From Eublepharis macularius (lineage: Eukaryota; Chordata; Lepidosauria; Squamata; Eublepharidae), in NCBI RefSeq assembly GCF_028583425.1, contig NC_072801.1:62945766-63009765 (forward strand): DNA of 64,000 nt. Reading direction: 5' to 3'. Below, in pieces: positions 1-12,030 of this stretch. The position numbers were made by a program, and so were the translations under genes. The notes below the pieces were generated by a model. It was not told where the DNA came from. It searched no databases and worked only from the letters and a program-made list of their open reading frames with translations. How positions within the stretch are numbered: the stretch's first letter is position 1; every line of letters starts with the position of its first letter.

Positions 1-7
1 ACCAACT

Positions 8-70
8 TTATTGTAGCATAAACCTTTGAGAGTCACAGCTGTCTTTGCCACAGAGCTCTTCTGGATCTGT
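8..70 (+). repeat. GTTGGTCT-family element, inner fragment
   Basis: TTATTGTAGCATAAACCTTT and GAGAGTCACAGCTGTCTTTG match the inner end of the repeat. The left part lies outside the window or is lost. Confidence 0.5.
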
Positions 71-235
71 GTATTTTATGTAACCCTATTGTTTTTAAGC
101 CCGGTGAAGGGATCGGGGAACATTTGTATCTCCCCTAACAGCCATCTATGGATGCATGCTACATACAGACAGAGAGCAAGGGAGCTAGACAGTGTGAGGT
201 GGATCAGCTCAGCCAGCACAGAAGTGATCACTTAC

Positions 236-485
236 CAGTGGCAGTCTGGGCCAGTTTCTCCTTAGTCTTGAGCGCGTGAGCCCGCTCCTCTTTGAGGCGC
301 TCATCGTCTTTCAGGAGGGCCACCAACTGCTTGGCCTTCTCCCGCACATTGACTCCCTGATCCTTGCCATCGCGGTCAACATACTGGAAATCCTTCAGCG
401 TCTGGATGGCATAGATGTTCTCCTTGCATTGCTGCGCCACTCGCTCTGAGCCAGTCTTGATCAAGTACTCCATCAGAGTCATGGC
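236..485 (-). CDS. EPN1: EPN1 coding exon 2 (ENTH domain, second half)
   Basis: The exon begins after a CTCCAG acceptor (491-486) with AMTLMEYLIKTGSERV and runs to KEKLAQTAT plus one extra base before a GTAAGT donor (235-230). It is 250 nt, so 478 coding nt of EPN1 are present and the next exon (outside the window) starts in phase 1. It matches the human epsin-1 ENTH C-terminal helices closely, with conservative changes such as Ile for Met in CKENIYAIQTLKD. Confidence 0.94.
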
Positions 486-3312
486 CTGGAGAAGACAGAA
501 AGAAAAAAAGAGATTGACTCCCGCCCAAAAGAGAGAGGCCAATAATTCACAGGTGTTCACGGGGAGAAAAGACTAAAAGCCCAGAAATTCTCTGAGTGGA
601 GGCAGGTAGACCAGGAAGCAGAGACTTCTGGAAGTAGCGGTAGGGATGTCATCAAACTGCACCCAAAGAAGTTCCCAGATTGTCTTCAAGGGCAGTTCAC
701 AAACAAAACAGTATTTTTCTGGGGGGGGGGGTTCCCCTCCAAAGCCTTTTTTCAATTATTTTCCAATAAAAAAATTAGGCAATTTGGGGAACTCACTGGA
801 AAAAAAAATCCTATCAAATATTTGTGCTTTTAGAATGAGTAAAATGCTTCTTATGAGTTCCTATCCAAATGATACACTTTCTTCTGCTTACTACTGAATG
901 TTTTCTACCATCAACTTTTATTTTTTCTCACCTCTCGGATGGCAAAAACTAAAGACACAGGTGCAACTGTAGCACAGGGCACAGCAATTTGCAACTTTTT
1001 CAAGTATTGAGTATACTCACAATTTTTCTTCAAGAAAATGAAGATTTTTATACTTTTAAATCAATAAATGTGCCAATAGTACAACTTTAGATGCTAAGTT
1101 ACAAATGATCCATTTTGTGTTGTTCAATGAGTAACAGTACTACAGAGATTTCAGTCACACACCCCCCCGCCAACACAAAATGGTGAGGGGGAGAGAGATG
1201 GTTCTTTTCCATGACTTTTCCAAAAATTTTATGTCTCATCTGAACCTCAAAAAGATAATATGACTCCATCAAGATTTGGGAACAAACAGTTATTTACTCC
1301 ACCAGCCCGCCAACCAACAGCACTTCTGTCATCTTTCCTGCATTCACTTTTTGCTTGTCCTCTCACAGCCACTGAATCACAGCAAATAGCCAAGAGCAAA
1401 GATAGCTGCTTCAAGAGGCTTAGCTGAGGACACTCAACTTCAAAGTTTTGGATGAGCTCATTCAGTGACTTGCAAAAGAATTTAAAACACATGGGTAGTA
1501 ACAATGAACCCGGGAACACACTGCAGGTTAAATTCCACAATCTTGACTCCCTAATTACATCTTCTGAGCAGTGCTGCCCCCTCTATTCCCCACCTTGCAT
1601 TCCAAGCACTGCAATGCAACTGAGTGGTCAACTGTGTCAAATTCAGCTGCAAAACCCAGCAGTATTAATAACGAAGCATTCCGTATATCAGTCTGTAACT
1701 GGAGATTGTCCTATCAGAGCAAGCAAGACCATGACATTTTCATAGTCAGGCTAGAAGCCAGCCTGAAAAGGGTCAAGGGTGGATGAGTCATCCAGGAAAC
1801 CTGGGAAATGCTTTGACACCAACTTCCTTAAAAGGGCAACTTTTACAACAGCCTGTGATTGGCCATAAGCCTTTTATTGAGAGTTGTTGGTTTTTTTATG
1901 AGGGGCAGTGGACACCCTCTTACAAAGGCTGCAGAAAATCTCCCACAGCACAAGCGGCATTGATAATCCGCATTTTGGCCCCCTTGCCTTAGTCCCACAA
2001 GATTTTATCAACCAAGATAGGCAAGGGCCTAAGCCAGGTGGGGCTTTACAGCACTCCGGATCCTGTCAACACCATTCAAAGATAACAAGCTGAAACTATC
2101 CGTAGGGAGAGAAAGTCCCAAGATGGTTCTTCAGACACCTTTACTATCCAAAATATTTCTAAAGAAGCACTCAAGTCTGATAAAATCTGAGCGATCTCTG
2201 TGGTGTCTTTTTGTGATTCTTTGCAGATAAAATCTCTCTCAGAGATAAAATCTCTCACAAAAAGACATCACAGCGATTAGCCAATTCCCTCCATATTTCT
2301 GAACCTGTCAAATGCTGAATTACTTGAGCTGGATGTAACTTTGCTGACAAAAGGGCAGCAAAAAAGTAACTCCTTTGCTGCTCTCACTGCTGCTCATGGG
2401 CTTTTCAATGAACTCTACAGCACGCTCTTTCTGATTCAACTTGAGCTTTCCACTAGCCACACTCAAGATGAAACCCAGTCTTCTTCCGTTCTCCCAGCCC
2501 TGTCGTAAACCGTGCAGCCAGTTTCCTACTGGTGGCCAACATCTTCAGCAAACAGGAACAAATGAAGCTGCCTTATACTGAATCAGACCATCGGTCTATG
2601 AAGGTCTGTACTGTCTATTCATTCTGGCGGTGGCTTTCAGGTTCTCGGGCACAGATCCTTCACAACACCTGTCATCTGATCCTTTTCACTGGAGATGCCA
2701 AAGATCCCTCAGCGTGTACTGCAGATGCTTCGCTATTGAGTCACCCCCTCCCCGGCAACGTGGCTCAGCGGCTGAGTACTGGCCTCACATGCTGAAGCTC
2801 CTGGGTATGAATTGCTGGCATCTCGTCATGCATGGCACTGCCTAACGAAGGACTCACAAGAACCAGTGTTTGGGCTGCAGAAACATTATGAAACGTGTCA
2901 ATTATCAGTAATCTTAAATTGTATATTTTCAGTCATGCAGTTAGACTGCCTTATAACAGCTCTCTAATGATCTCTGGCTGTGAGATTTGACATTGTTTGG
3001 CTGTTTAACTAGGAACGGTTGCCAACACTTGATCTAGCAGTTCAGAGATGGGGTGGTGGTAACGGCTGTGACTGAGCGCCTTACCTTGTAGACATGACGC
3101 CAGTTCTTGCCGTGGTCATTGAGACGCTTCCAGATCATGCTCATGATTTCAGAGAAGGCCACCACATTGTAGGTGAGATCAGCAATTTCAGACATGAGGG
3201 AGCTGGAGGGGCCCCATGGATCATTCGAGGTAGCCTCCCGCACCTTGATTTCTGCCTCGGAATAGTTGTGTACAATGTTCTTCATCTGGCGGCGCAGAGA
3301 GGAAGTCGACAT
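236..3312 (-). CDS. EPN1: Epsin-1, N-terminal part (two coding exons, gene continues beyond the window start)
   Basis: The two exons join to about 159 residues that match vertebrate epsin-1 almost residue for residue from the initiator Met (MSTSSLRRQMKNIVHNYSEA) to KEKLAQTAT. This stretch is the whole ENTH domain (about residues 12-144), including the amphipathic helix 0 at the N-terminus and the basic residues that bind PtdIns(4,5)P2. Epsins bend membrane and link ubiquitinated cargo to AP-2 and clathrin at the plasma membrane. The ubiquitin-interacting motifs, DPW repeats and NPF motifs of the C-terminal half must lie before position 1. Exons are join(complement 3085-3312, 236-485). The gene is the last of a same-strand trio with U2AF2 and CCDC106, the order seen in human. 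EPN2 and EPN3 are the alternatives; synteny and the identical N-terminus favour EPN1. Confidence 0.95.
2193..2278. repeat. Short inverted repeat in an EPN1 intron
   Basis: GATCTCTGTGGTGTCTTTTT at 2193 is mirrored by AAAAAGACATCACAGCGATT at 2259-2278 (24-bp arms, a few mismatches). The loop contains two copies of GATAAAATCTCTC. Confidence 0.6.
2558..2747 (-). repeat. tRNA-derived SINE, second family
   Basis: The plus strand reads ATGAAGCTGCCTTATACTGA, ATCAGACCATCGGTCTATGA, CACTGGAGATGCCAAAGATC and a decayed tRNA head ending near 2747. The reverse complement gives head, body and a GCAGCTTCAT end. A sister copy lies at 51398-51592. Confidence 0.72.
2753..2826 (+). repeat. tRNA-derived SINE head, opposite orientation to its neighbour
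   Basis: GTGGCTCAGCGGCTGAGTAC (A box) and GGGTATGAATTGCTGGCATC (weak B box). It sits head to head with the SINE at 2558-2747. Confidence 0.55.
3085..3312 (-). CDS. EPN1: EPN1 coding exon 1 (ENTH domain, first half)
   Basis: This exon encodes 76 complete codons from ATG at 3312-3310 to the Lys of the motif WRHVYK, followed by a GTAAGG donor at 3084-3079. The start codon sits in a good context (GCTGCCACCATG). Upstream on the minus strand a pyrimidine-containing acceptor ending in AG at 3321 leaves about 8 nt of 5' UTR in this exon, so the remaining 5' UTR must come from a separate upstream exon. Confidence 0.95.
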
Positions 3313-5630
3313 GGTGGCAGCTGCTTAAACAGACAGGGGGGACCACAGCCCCCCACTACCACAGACCTCTTGGCAATGGCTCCGAGATAGGATTGGCCGC
3401 GCAGGGCAAGGGGGCTTGCCCCTGCACAGAAATCAACACCTCCTTAAGATGGAGGTGTCCGCTGTGTCTAGATGGAATGGATCCCAATGCTTCCTGAGAG
3501 GGGAGGCCACGGCAGCTCTTCTCGTGCCACCTCAGTGTGCTGCACACTCACCTGGCGGCAACCTGGGCGTGAAAGTCATTCTGAAATGCACCTGGAAGAC
3601 AAGAAGGTGGGACATCAGCAGTCGAAGGAACCACTTCCTTTCATACACCTGGTTGAAACTGATTTACAAAGGGGCCAAATGTTTCATATTTTACTGAAGG
3701 AACAGTCCCCTCCCCCGAACCTATTTCCAGTGAAACTCCCATGCAGAACATACGGAGGGGAATATTTGAATGTTTGCATCAGCAGACCCTTGTAATAAAG
3801 AACCTTGTCCAAGTAAGTCAGTTGAAATCTGTCTTCTTCACTGAGCTAATCTTAAATTTTGTGCCAAAACAGCCAAAAGAAAAACCACACAAGATTCCAC
3901 TGCCTGTACGAACTGTGCAAACCAAGTATGCCTGTTGCGTTATATTTGCCTATTTTCCATTACTCATTCAGGAAGAAGAAAGCGTCTTCCAGGGCACCAA
4001 AACCATATACCCACAAGGCTACCTGAAGCCCACCTTTCAGTCCCATCCTCCTTCTATGAGTCACCAAAAGTTGCTCACAGGCTAGTAGCATGTGCACAGC
4101 CTCAAGGAGTGTGAAACTTTAAAAACAACTAAACAAAAGCTGAATGTATCAAGTTGCCTTGCAGAAAGTCAGGCCAATGGTCCATGCCTACTCTGCTTGA
4201 CAGTGGTGCTCCATAATCTTGGGCAGTGGTCTTTCCTGGAAATCTTTTCAACAGTAGAGGCTGGAGACTGAGCTGGGACCGTCTGCATATAAAGCACATG
4301 CGTTGCCACTGTGCTAGGGACTCTCCTGAGAACCTGAGGATCCTGAATCCTGCCCCTCTAAGGTGCCACAGCTCATTAAGAGTGGTTTATGTTCAATCAG
4401 ACAACCAAAGGTTCATCTCTGGTCCAAAACTTCATGTGGCCAAAGTGGTTCCCCAAGGAATCCCATGCAGCCATCCTTACCTCCTTCTCCAGTGGCAGCT
4501 ACTGGTACTTTCTAGGTAGCTTAGAAGAGATGTAGACCTTGTTCTATTCAATCTCCACCAAATGGAACATTCAATGACTCAAACTTGGCCTGAGGGGGCC
4601 AGTCACTTTCATGGGCAGAACATTAGACTTGGCTTTCATTCTTATCTCTGATCAGCACTGATCAAGGTTGACACCAAGACTCTGGGCTCTTCTATACACA
4701 CCTGCCTATATCGGGCATAGACTCAACAGCCTCTCTATGCCTGCACACTAAAGTGCAAAGTGCTTCTGAGGACATGGAACATCTTTCATCATTAAGTAAC
4801 CATTGCCAGTCGAAGGCATGAGACTTTGACAGGACTTTCAGAAAGGCTTGAGGGTCTGGGTCAGAGGGGGAGGGAAGGGAGCCACACACACACACACCCC
4901 TAGATTTTCAGGCAGATATGAAGTATTTGGAAAACTAGAGCAGAAGGCAGAGGACATGTAGCCATGGATTCTCTCTCAAACCCATCCTCTGTATCCTGGA
5001 GCCCCTGGCTCCGCCTGACCCCCCTGACATCCTCAAATGCAAAACAGGAAGGAAGTTGACATTTCTAAGGAATGAGTCACAGCAGCCAGTTTTTGGAAAC
5101 TTCTTCCTTCCATCCCTTTCCGGATTTCTTAATGTTGCTTCTGACGCTAGAATTTTCACTGAAAGACACAGGAAACCATTGCAGAAGATGCGGTGGCAGA
5201 GAGGGAACTACTGTGCACCTTTGTCCTTAAAAGATTAATAGCAAAGTAAGCACCACTGATTTAAACAGAACTTATTTCCTGGTACACGTCTTCACGATCC
5301 AGATGGTAGAAATAACTGCAGCAAATGCAACTCTCTTATGCCACTGAATCACAAGTTCGTTTTAACCAATTTAATTAAACTTGCAAACAGTAGCATCTTT
5401 TCTAAAAATGTTCTGGAAAGGAAGTCCTCCCCTCAAGTATAACACAGTTTATCCAAAGCAATGCAGAACAGAGTTGCAAGAAAATGCAATTATAGTAATT
5501 CTCCAAAATAGCTTTTATTATTTAAAAAAGTCAATGCCTATCAGTACTGTAAAAGATGAAGGGAGTGAGTTACCCAACATTAACTTCAGATAAGGACTGA
5601 CTACTGCAGCCATCTCTGATCTTAAAGCAA

Positions 5631-5835
5631 GAAAAGCCCTGCTGGATCAGACCAAGATCCACCTAGGCCAGCATCCTCTTTCCCATGATGGCATCCAGAG
5701 AGACCCCCACCTTGCAGAAGGCCTACAAGAAAAGTACGGAGGTCAAGGCTTCCTGCATTGATGCTCCCCTGCAACTGGAATTCAAAGCTACACTCTAAAT
5801 AAGAAAGTTCTGTTTATCCATCACATCTAATAGCT
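5631..5835 (-). repeat. LINE 3' end of the CTGGATCAGACC family
   Basis: GCCCTGCTGGATCAGACCAA and CCAGCATCCTCTTTCCCATG. The reverse complement matches the 3' end of the forward copy at 56430-56845. Confidence 0.65.
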
Positions 5836-7494
5836 ATTGGTGGATCTATCCAACATTCATTTATCTGACTCCCTTGCAAAAACATATTGTAAATGGTGGC
5901 AGGCTGAACCGAGAACAGTTTGTCTGAGGCTACCGAGTGAGTTTGTGGCAAAGCCTCAAGGAACCTCTGGGATTGCAGCTTGTTCTCTTCACCATGACAC
6001 CATCTCCTTCTACAACAGTAGAACTAGTCCTTCAAGAGAATCTTCAGCTCTCCTTCCTTCCCAATTTCCACCAACCAGCTTTCAAGGACAATGAAAGCTA
6101 CGCTCAAAAGGGGAAAGAGGTTGAAAAAGCACCCCCGGCTACAGGACATTTTTTCACCTGAATCTGCTTTTATCTAATCTTTTCCCTGCCCTTCCTTACT
6201 CTTGCACATCCCACAGTCTAAAGCTGGAGCTGGCAAGACGGCAAAAACGGTTAGCTGAAAAAGAAATAAAACCCCTAACAAAGTCTTTGAAACAGAGCTT
6301 CACACTTCCTCCCAGTCTTATACTTCATCAAACAATTAGTAAAAAAATTGCAGTTTCTTAAGCCAAGTACCATTTGAGGACACTGAATGACAGCAAACAA
6401 TTTCTCTTGATTAAATGTTCCAGGAATTTTAAAAAAACTGTCTGGATTTGAGGGAAAAATAAGTTAATTGCTCAGTCAAGAGGGATGGAATGATGCCAGG
6501 GTCCCTGAACACCCCCTTCACAGTAGACAGCGGGGATTCCAATCCAATTAGACTCCACACTTTTAAATTAGAAAACCAATCGACCGCAACAGCGCTGGCT
6601 GCTTTGGTGGAGGCGCTTGTTGGGTCTCACTTCTTCACACTCACCCACCACCCAAGTGTAGTCAAGGGTCACAATCCTGAAATTTCCTCACATATAAGCT
6701 GGGGAAGGGTCATACCCCAGCAGCCGAGGACATACTTTACGTGGAGAAGGACTCGGATTCAAGCCTTGGCATATGCAGTGGCTCAGGGAAAGACTTTTGG
6801 AAAGGTGCTTGCAAACACAATAGTCACTTGTGGAACTAGATGAACCCATCTTCTGATTTTTATGGAAGTGTGTGCCGTAATGTAGACATGGTTCCCTGTG
6901 CAGACTCTAAACTCAGCATTTTTAATAGCAAGTTTCTAAGCCTCTTGAACATAGCAATATACTGGAAAGCAGGCAGAGCATTTAAAAGAATCTGAGCAAC
7001 TTTAAAGTGCTGCACCTCGCCACTCTGTTCCTTTGGCATCATTGACCCAAATCGCTTCCCTTGTCCTAGCGCCATATCATTCATTAGAGAGAGTTTGATT
7101 CTCCTTGGGGCAGAGTTGCTGTGCTGACCACGGTTACCGTATTGTGTATTCCACAGCATAGCAAAGGAAGTAGCCTTAAGCACAGAATTCAACTTCCTTG
7201 TGATTTCAGCTTTCATTTTAAAGCTTCTAGTGGGTGATGTCTCACAAATTAGTCGTACTTTTTTTTAAAATACAGTGCCGCCAGTGCAGATGGTGCTTTA
7301 CAGAGCAGTAGAGGACAATTCCCTGCCTGAGGAGTGTGCAATGTAGCTTTTGAAACAAAAGGAGGTGGGAATAAACATGGGAAGAATCTGCATGCCATGT
7401 CTCAGGAGCAACATATGCATACATTTTTTGCATCCTACCCTGTTGTCAATCATCATTATCAATTGCAGGACCAAAACTGTACTAAGCCGGGATA

Positions 7495-7600
7495 GGTGCA
7501 GCAGCTAGACTGCTGGGTTTGGATGTGGGAACCCCAAATTAAACCCTAGCTCAGATATAGAACTCACTGGTGAGCCTTAAGCAAGTTGCTCTCACCCCAT
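7495..7600 (+). repeat. SINE-like fragment
   Basis: GTGCAGCAGCTAGACTGCTG, then TCAGATATAGAACTCACTGG and GAGCCTTAAGCAAG resemble the middle of a Sauria-type SINE; badly worn. Confidence 0.35.
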
Positions 7601-8189
7601 TGAAAATACCCCATGGGGTTGAGTGGTTAAAAACTGCTATGTGTTCTTTAATGGAAGGGCAGGTTACAATTACATTACCACAACCAAGCATACACGAGAA
7701 GTGCATTCCCCCAGGACCAACCAAAATTGCTCCACTAAGTTTTTATCCTCTGGGGACTGCTGTTCCTCTGCACTAGCACAATGTCTCCAGCACACATGAC
7801 TGGTAGTACAGTATGATAGGAGTGCATCCCAGGAAGTGTCCCTTGGGGTACTTTTTATTGCAGAAGAGGGGCATAGAGAGCATCACAGATTGCACTCTCA
7901 TGAAAAGGGAAGGCAATTGTCAGAGGAGCAGTCTGCAGGTTTCCAGCTATAATAAGGCAGAAGAGAATAACATTGTCCCAAGTATGTTTCCTACAATGAC
8001 AAGCAGCCCTACCATTTCATTCCTGTGCGAGATACTTAATGTAGATGAGGCAAAGTTTAACATGCTGTTTAAGGTCTGGTTTATTCTTCCAAAAGAAGAG
8101 GACAGCTAAGTTACACAGAGCTAAGTCACTTTCCCACGTTGAATACAAACAGCTATGAAGACCACATACAAGCCCCACTGAAACCAAGG

Positions 8190-8268
8190 AAGATTTTTTT
8201 GTAAGCTGCTTTGAGTCTCCATCAGGAAGAAAAAGTGGGACAAAAATATATCAAATAAATAAAACAAA
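8190..8268 (+). repeat. SINE 3' end fragment
   Basis: GTAAGCTGCTTTGAGTCTCC, then AAAAGTGGGACAAAAATATA and ATAAATAAA match the Sauria SINE 3' end. Confidence 0.6.
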
Positions 8269-9185
8269 GATTAAGCAATTGTGTAGGGCATTGTGGGTTC
8301 ACTAAAACCAAATGCTGCAAGCAGATTGCACAATTTAAAAAATCTGGAAGTGCATCTGAGCTTCTAAGAAATCCCCTTATAAGCCAACAGAAGTCTCTAC
8401 CTCATACAGCTATAGCAAGACTAGACAAATCCCAGGCCCCAGCTTTTCATGGCACTTAGAAATGTCATCATGGCACATAGTATTAGAAAATACGGTCATA
8501 AACGTGCAAAACTATGAAGGCTGAAAATAAGCCTGGGTTCTCTCCCAGAGACAAAGAAAATGTTTCGAGGCCTAAGCTATGGGGAGAGCCTCTAGAAGAT
8601 ATGTGAGTTGTTATCTCTGAGTTTACTCAAAGACAGAGAGATTGACTGAGATTGGAAATGATTCCAGAGTGCCTATACTGATAATGTCTGCATCCAACCC
8701 ATCTGTGTGGCTCCTCAAACCCTGTTTTCCTACCTATGAGTAACTCTTTCCCACTCAGAACTTGTTTGCTCCCATTCTGTTTCACTAGCCTAACATCAGA
8801 GATCTTCTGCTCCTTAATTATACACAATCTTTTCCCCACAGAACAATCAATCACAGCAGAACCAGGACTTTAAGGAAGGCATACAGGGGGGTTCCTACAG
8901 AGGCAGAAACTCTGGCACTGTGTAAAAACACTTGACTTCTCCCCTTTTCTCCACTATTTGCAAACTCAAAGCCCAATGTCAAGCAGCAACATTTTCCCCT
9001 CCTGTCTTTAGGATGTGGAACTGGTTGTAAAGAAAGTGGGTCAAATGGGTCCAGGTGCTAAGTACAGAGGCAAAAGCCTATTTGGACTGGAAATAAGTGA
9101 CTGAAGAACAGGCTCTCTATGCTTCAAAAGCAAAGATCTAAAAGGAGCAAGTTCAGTTATGTCTTTCACTGAAATAACTTAAATT

Positions 9186-9490
9186 GCCTTGTTGGATCAG
9201 ATCAAAAATCCATCTGGCCTAGCATCCCATCACTAAAACAGGACAGCTATGTGTCCTCTTGAAAACGCACAAGCAGGACATGGAGATAACTATCCCTCAT
9301 ATTTCTAATCAACAATGTTTATTTATCAGAGATAATATAATTACCTCTGAATTCAGAGGTTCGTTTGCTAACAGCTCTCTTGGCTAATATCCTGGTAGAT
9401 TTTCCTCCATAAATTCATCTAATCTATTCAAAAGTCATCAAAGGTAAATCCTATTGCTACATCAAGTGTTACCCAATTTATAGCCTGAAA
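9186..9490 (-). repeat. LINE 3' end of the CTGGATCAGACC family
   Basis: CCTTGTTGGATCAGATCAAA, CTAGCATCCCATCACTAAAA and TTCCTCCATAAATTCATCTA. Same family and orientation as the copy at 5631. Confidence 0.6.
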
Positions 9491-9888
9491 AATTACTTCC
9501 TTTTACTCACTCTAGGTCTCTTGCCAAACCATTTTACTACATTACCAAAGCACCCTCCCTTTAATCATTCCCCTCTAGCCTGCCCCAAACCAAAAGCTAG
9601 CTATCAGCTTGCTGAACGCAGTGAATCCACAGCTGTTAAGACTTCTATTTTAATCCAGAGTCACTGGAGCCCTTTTTCTTTTCCCTCTCTACAAGCTGAT
9701 ACCGATATAACTTGTCTGGCATGCCCAATGTCAGCCTCATTCCATGGAAGTCAGAGTCCCTCCCTCCTCCCCCACCCACCCACTTCTACAGGACACACTT
9801 GCTTCCTTATCTGATCTTTGGGAATCTGACCCAGAAGCTAGGATGCAAGGGGTCAGTTGCAAAGTCTAGCAAGCACCAAAGATAGTTT

Positions 9889-10015
9889 CAGATAGGTAGC
9901 CATGTTGGTCTGCTGTAGAACAGCAGGATCAAAGAGCAGGGGCACTTTAGAGACCAAATGATTTTCAGGGTATAAACTTTTGAGAGTCAAAGTTCTCTTT
10001 GTCCAATATAAGTAG
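9889..10015 (+). repeat. GTTGGTCT-family foldback element, one half
   Basis: AGATAGGTAGCCATGTTGGT starts the unit, followed by GCACTTTAGAGACC and a decayed TTTTGAGAGTCAAAG. This family is seen at ten or so places in the window, as single halves or inverted double copies. Confidence 0.7.
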
Positions 10016-10130
10016 AAGTGGAGATCCCTGAGCCTTTATATCCCACTCTTGAGGCGGGAGGGGTGTAGCAAAGAAGGGAATCAGGATACCAAGGTTCAAT
10101 GGCACAATGCAACTTGATTAAAGCAGAAAT

Positions 10131-10250
10131 TATAGTTTCAGATAGGTAGCCTCGTTGGTCTGCAGCAGAACAGCCAGATTTGAGCCTAGGGCCACCTTAG
10201 AGACCAACAAGATCTTTAGGGTATAGAAGCTTTCGAAAGCCAAACCTCCC
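10131..10250 (+). repeat. GTTGGTCT-family foldback element, one half
   Basis: AGATAGGTAGCCTCGTTGGT, then CACCTTAGAGACCAACAAGA and AGCTTTCGAAAGCC. It is a second copy 120 bp after the previous one in the same orientation. Confidence 0.7.
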
Positions 10251-10384
10251 TTCCTCCTAATAGAGGGATCCCAAATCAGTCTCTCTGCTAACTCTTCAAA
10301 ATACTGTCTGCCTTGCTTGTTTCAGCCCCTATCTCCACCCTTTCCCCAACATTAACCACATTAACCAAAACCTCAGTCACTCAC

Positions 10385-11430
10385 CTAGGAGACGGATCCC
10401 CTTAACTGCACCTTCTGCAGGTTCCCCCTACTGCCTCTCTTGGGGTGAAGGCTTCAGGCAGGCAGCTCCATAAGCGACCACAGCACCGCTGAAGTCTCCT
10501 GGGGTCAGAGCGGGGGTTTCAACTTCCCCCAGCCAGGGGGCATAGCCAGAGTCCGTCTTTCTTAAAAGGTGGAGGGAATGGTGACAGTGTGGGGGTGGAA
10601 GCGGGAGGGCGGAGGCTTCAGGAGGGAAGCAGGCCGGCCATGAGAGGCAGCTCGAGAAGTGCAGAAGGGGACGGGGGGCGGATGGAGCCACGTCGGGGGA
10701 TGAGAGAGGCAGAGACCCTCTATGGAGCACAGCTGGAAGGCCGAGGGCTGGGTTCAAGGGTCACACAACAGGGAAGGGAGAGGTCATGTCACGGGCCAGG
10801 CTGAGGGTCAAAGGTCACCCGGGTGTCACTCCACCGCTGTGAAGAAAGGACGCGGAAGGCGGGCATGTGTAAGGGGAAAGCGGTTTCTCCGCCCCCGTCC
10901 TAGGCTTGGCCCCAGCCTGACCCCGTCTCGGAGAAGCCCCAGCTGGTGAACACCGGCAGCCCTGACAGGCCAACGAAGTATGGGCCCCCTAGAGCGTCGC
11001 TCTACCCCACAGCGTCTCTATGGCCCCCGGGAGGCTCCGGGCCCCTCTCGGCCCTCGGGGCAGGAGCGGCAGCAACAGCAGCGCCGGGAGGTCCCTCCGC
11101 AAGGCGGAAGCGGAAGTAGAGTTTCCGCAATTTCCGTCCTCCCTCCCTCCCTCCTCTGGGGTTTACCGACTTCCGTCCGCACCGCCTCTATGACCGCAGT
11201 TTCCTTACATCATAGAGAGAAGGCAGGCGACTAGAATGAACGGAAGGGAGATCAAAGGACTAAGAGGAAGTAAAACTACGGACGCAGCTGCTTGTGTGAT
11301 AGGTTTCACTTCCGGATTTTAGATGGCCGGCGCCATATGCGAGGCTGGCTTGTATTTCTACCGTGTCCTCTCTCTTTGCGTTGGTAACCCCGCACGGCCA
11401 ACTGAGAACCGGAAGTGCCTCTAGGTCAGA
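10385..11430 (-). promoter_or_regulatory. EPN1: CpG-rich promoter and 5' UTR first exon region of EPN1
   Basis: GC and CpG content rise sharply here against the AT-rich surroundings. On the minus strand a strong donor (CTAG|GTGAGTGACT, boundary 10385/10384) could end a non-coding first exon that splices to the acceptor at 3321. A second possible donor is GTCG|GTAAAC near 11165. ETS-type sites occur at 11307-11316 (CACTTCCGGA) and several other places, and an inverted pair of ATGGC cores (possible YY1 sites) lies at 11323-11336. No TATA box is apparent, as expected for a housekeeping CpG promoter. The exact start site cannot be read from sequence alone. Confidence 0.65.
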
Positions 11431-11812
11431 GAGCTCTCAGTGAGACACTATATCGAGAAACGTCAGAATGACGCAGTACCTCACTTTCTGGCAAATTAAA
11501 AAACCGAAATTGAATATTGAAAGCCCTTACAATAAGTCCCCACTTTCGAGCATGTCTATAATGAAGCCTCCACAGCCTTTGCCTCCACGAAGGTGCAAAT
11601 CATTTCGATTTTTTCCTGCATTTGATTGTGCCTGTGGAAACAGCTTTTTCTACCTCTATTAAGACTGAAGGCTCTCTTTTCATTGGCCCTCTTGGCTCAG
11701 CCCACCAATAGAGGGGGACAAAAACTAGCCGCAATCAGCCCCTAGAGATAGAAATTAAGTCACACACTACATCACAGCTATTATTTCCCACCGTAACTTT
11801 ACAGGAAAGAAT

Positions 11813-12030
11813 AGGTTTGGTTGTCAACTTCCAAGTGGTGGCTGGAGAGCACCCGAATTACAACTGCTCTACAGGCAAGAGATCAGCTTCCCTGGAGAAA
11901 ATGGCTGCTTTGGAATGTTGACTGCCTCCATGCATCATCCCCTGCTAAGGTCTCTTCCCTCCTCCGATCCCGCCCTCTCTGGCTCCACCTCCCAAACCGC
12001 CAGGAATTTCCCAACCTGGAACTCTTAAAA
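11813..12030 (+). repeat. GTTGCCAAC-family element
   Basis: Starts GGTTGTCAACTTCCAAGTGG, then CCTGGAGAAAATGGCTGC, and ends GGAATTTCCCAACCTGGAAC, so it is a near full-length copy in forward orientation. Confidence 0.72.

Larger units (their letters stand above)
486..3084 (-). other. EPN1: EPN1 intron between coding exons 1 and 2
   Basis: It contains a poly-G run near 720, the short inverted repeat at 2193-2278 and the head-to-head SINE pair at 2558-2826. I see no further exon or RNA gene. Confidence 0.8.
3321..10384 (-). other. EPN1: EPN1 first intron (5' UTR intron)
   Basis: About 7 kb with LINE ends (5631, 9186), SINE pieces (7495, 8190) and two GTTGGTCT repeats close to the promoter. The rest shows no recognisable structure; the open frames here are short and match nothing I know. 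Confidence 0.65.
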
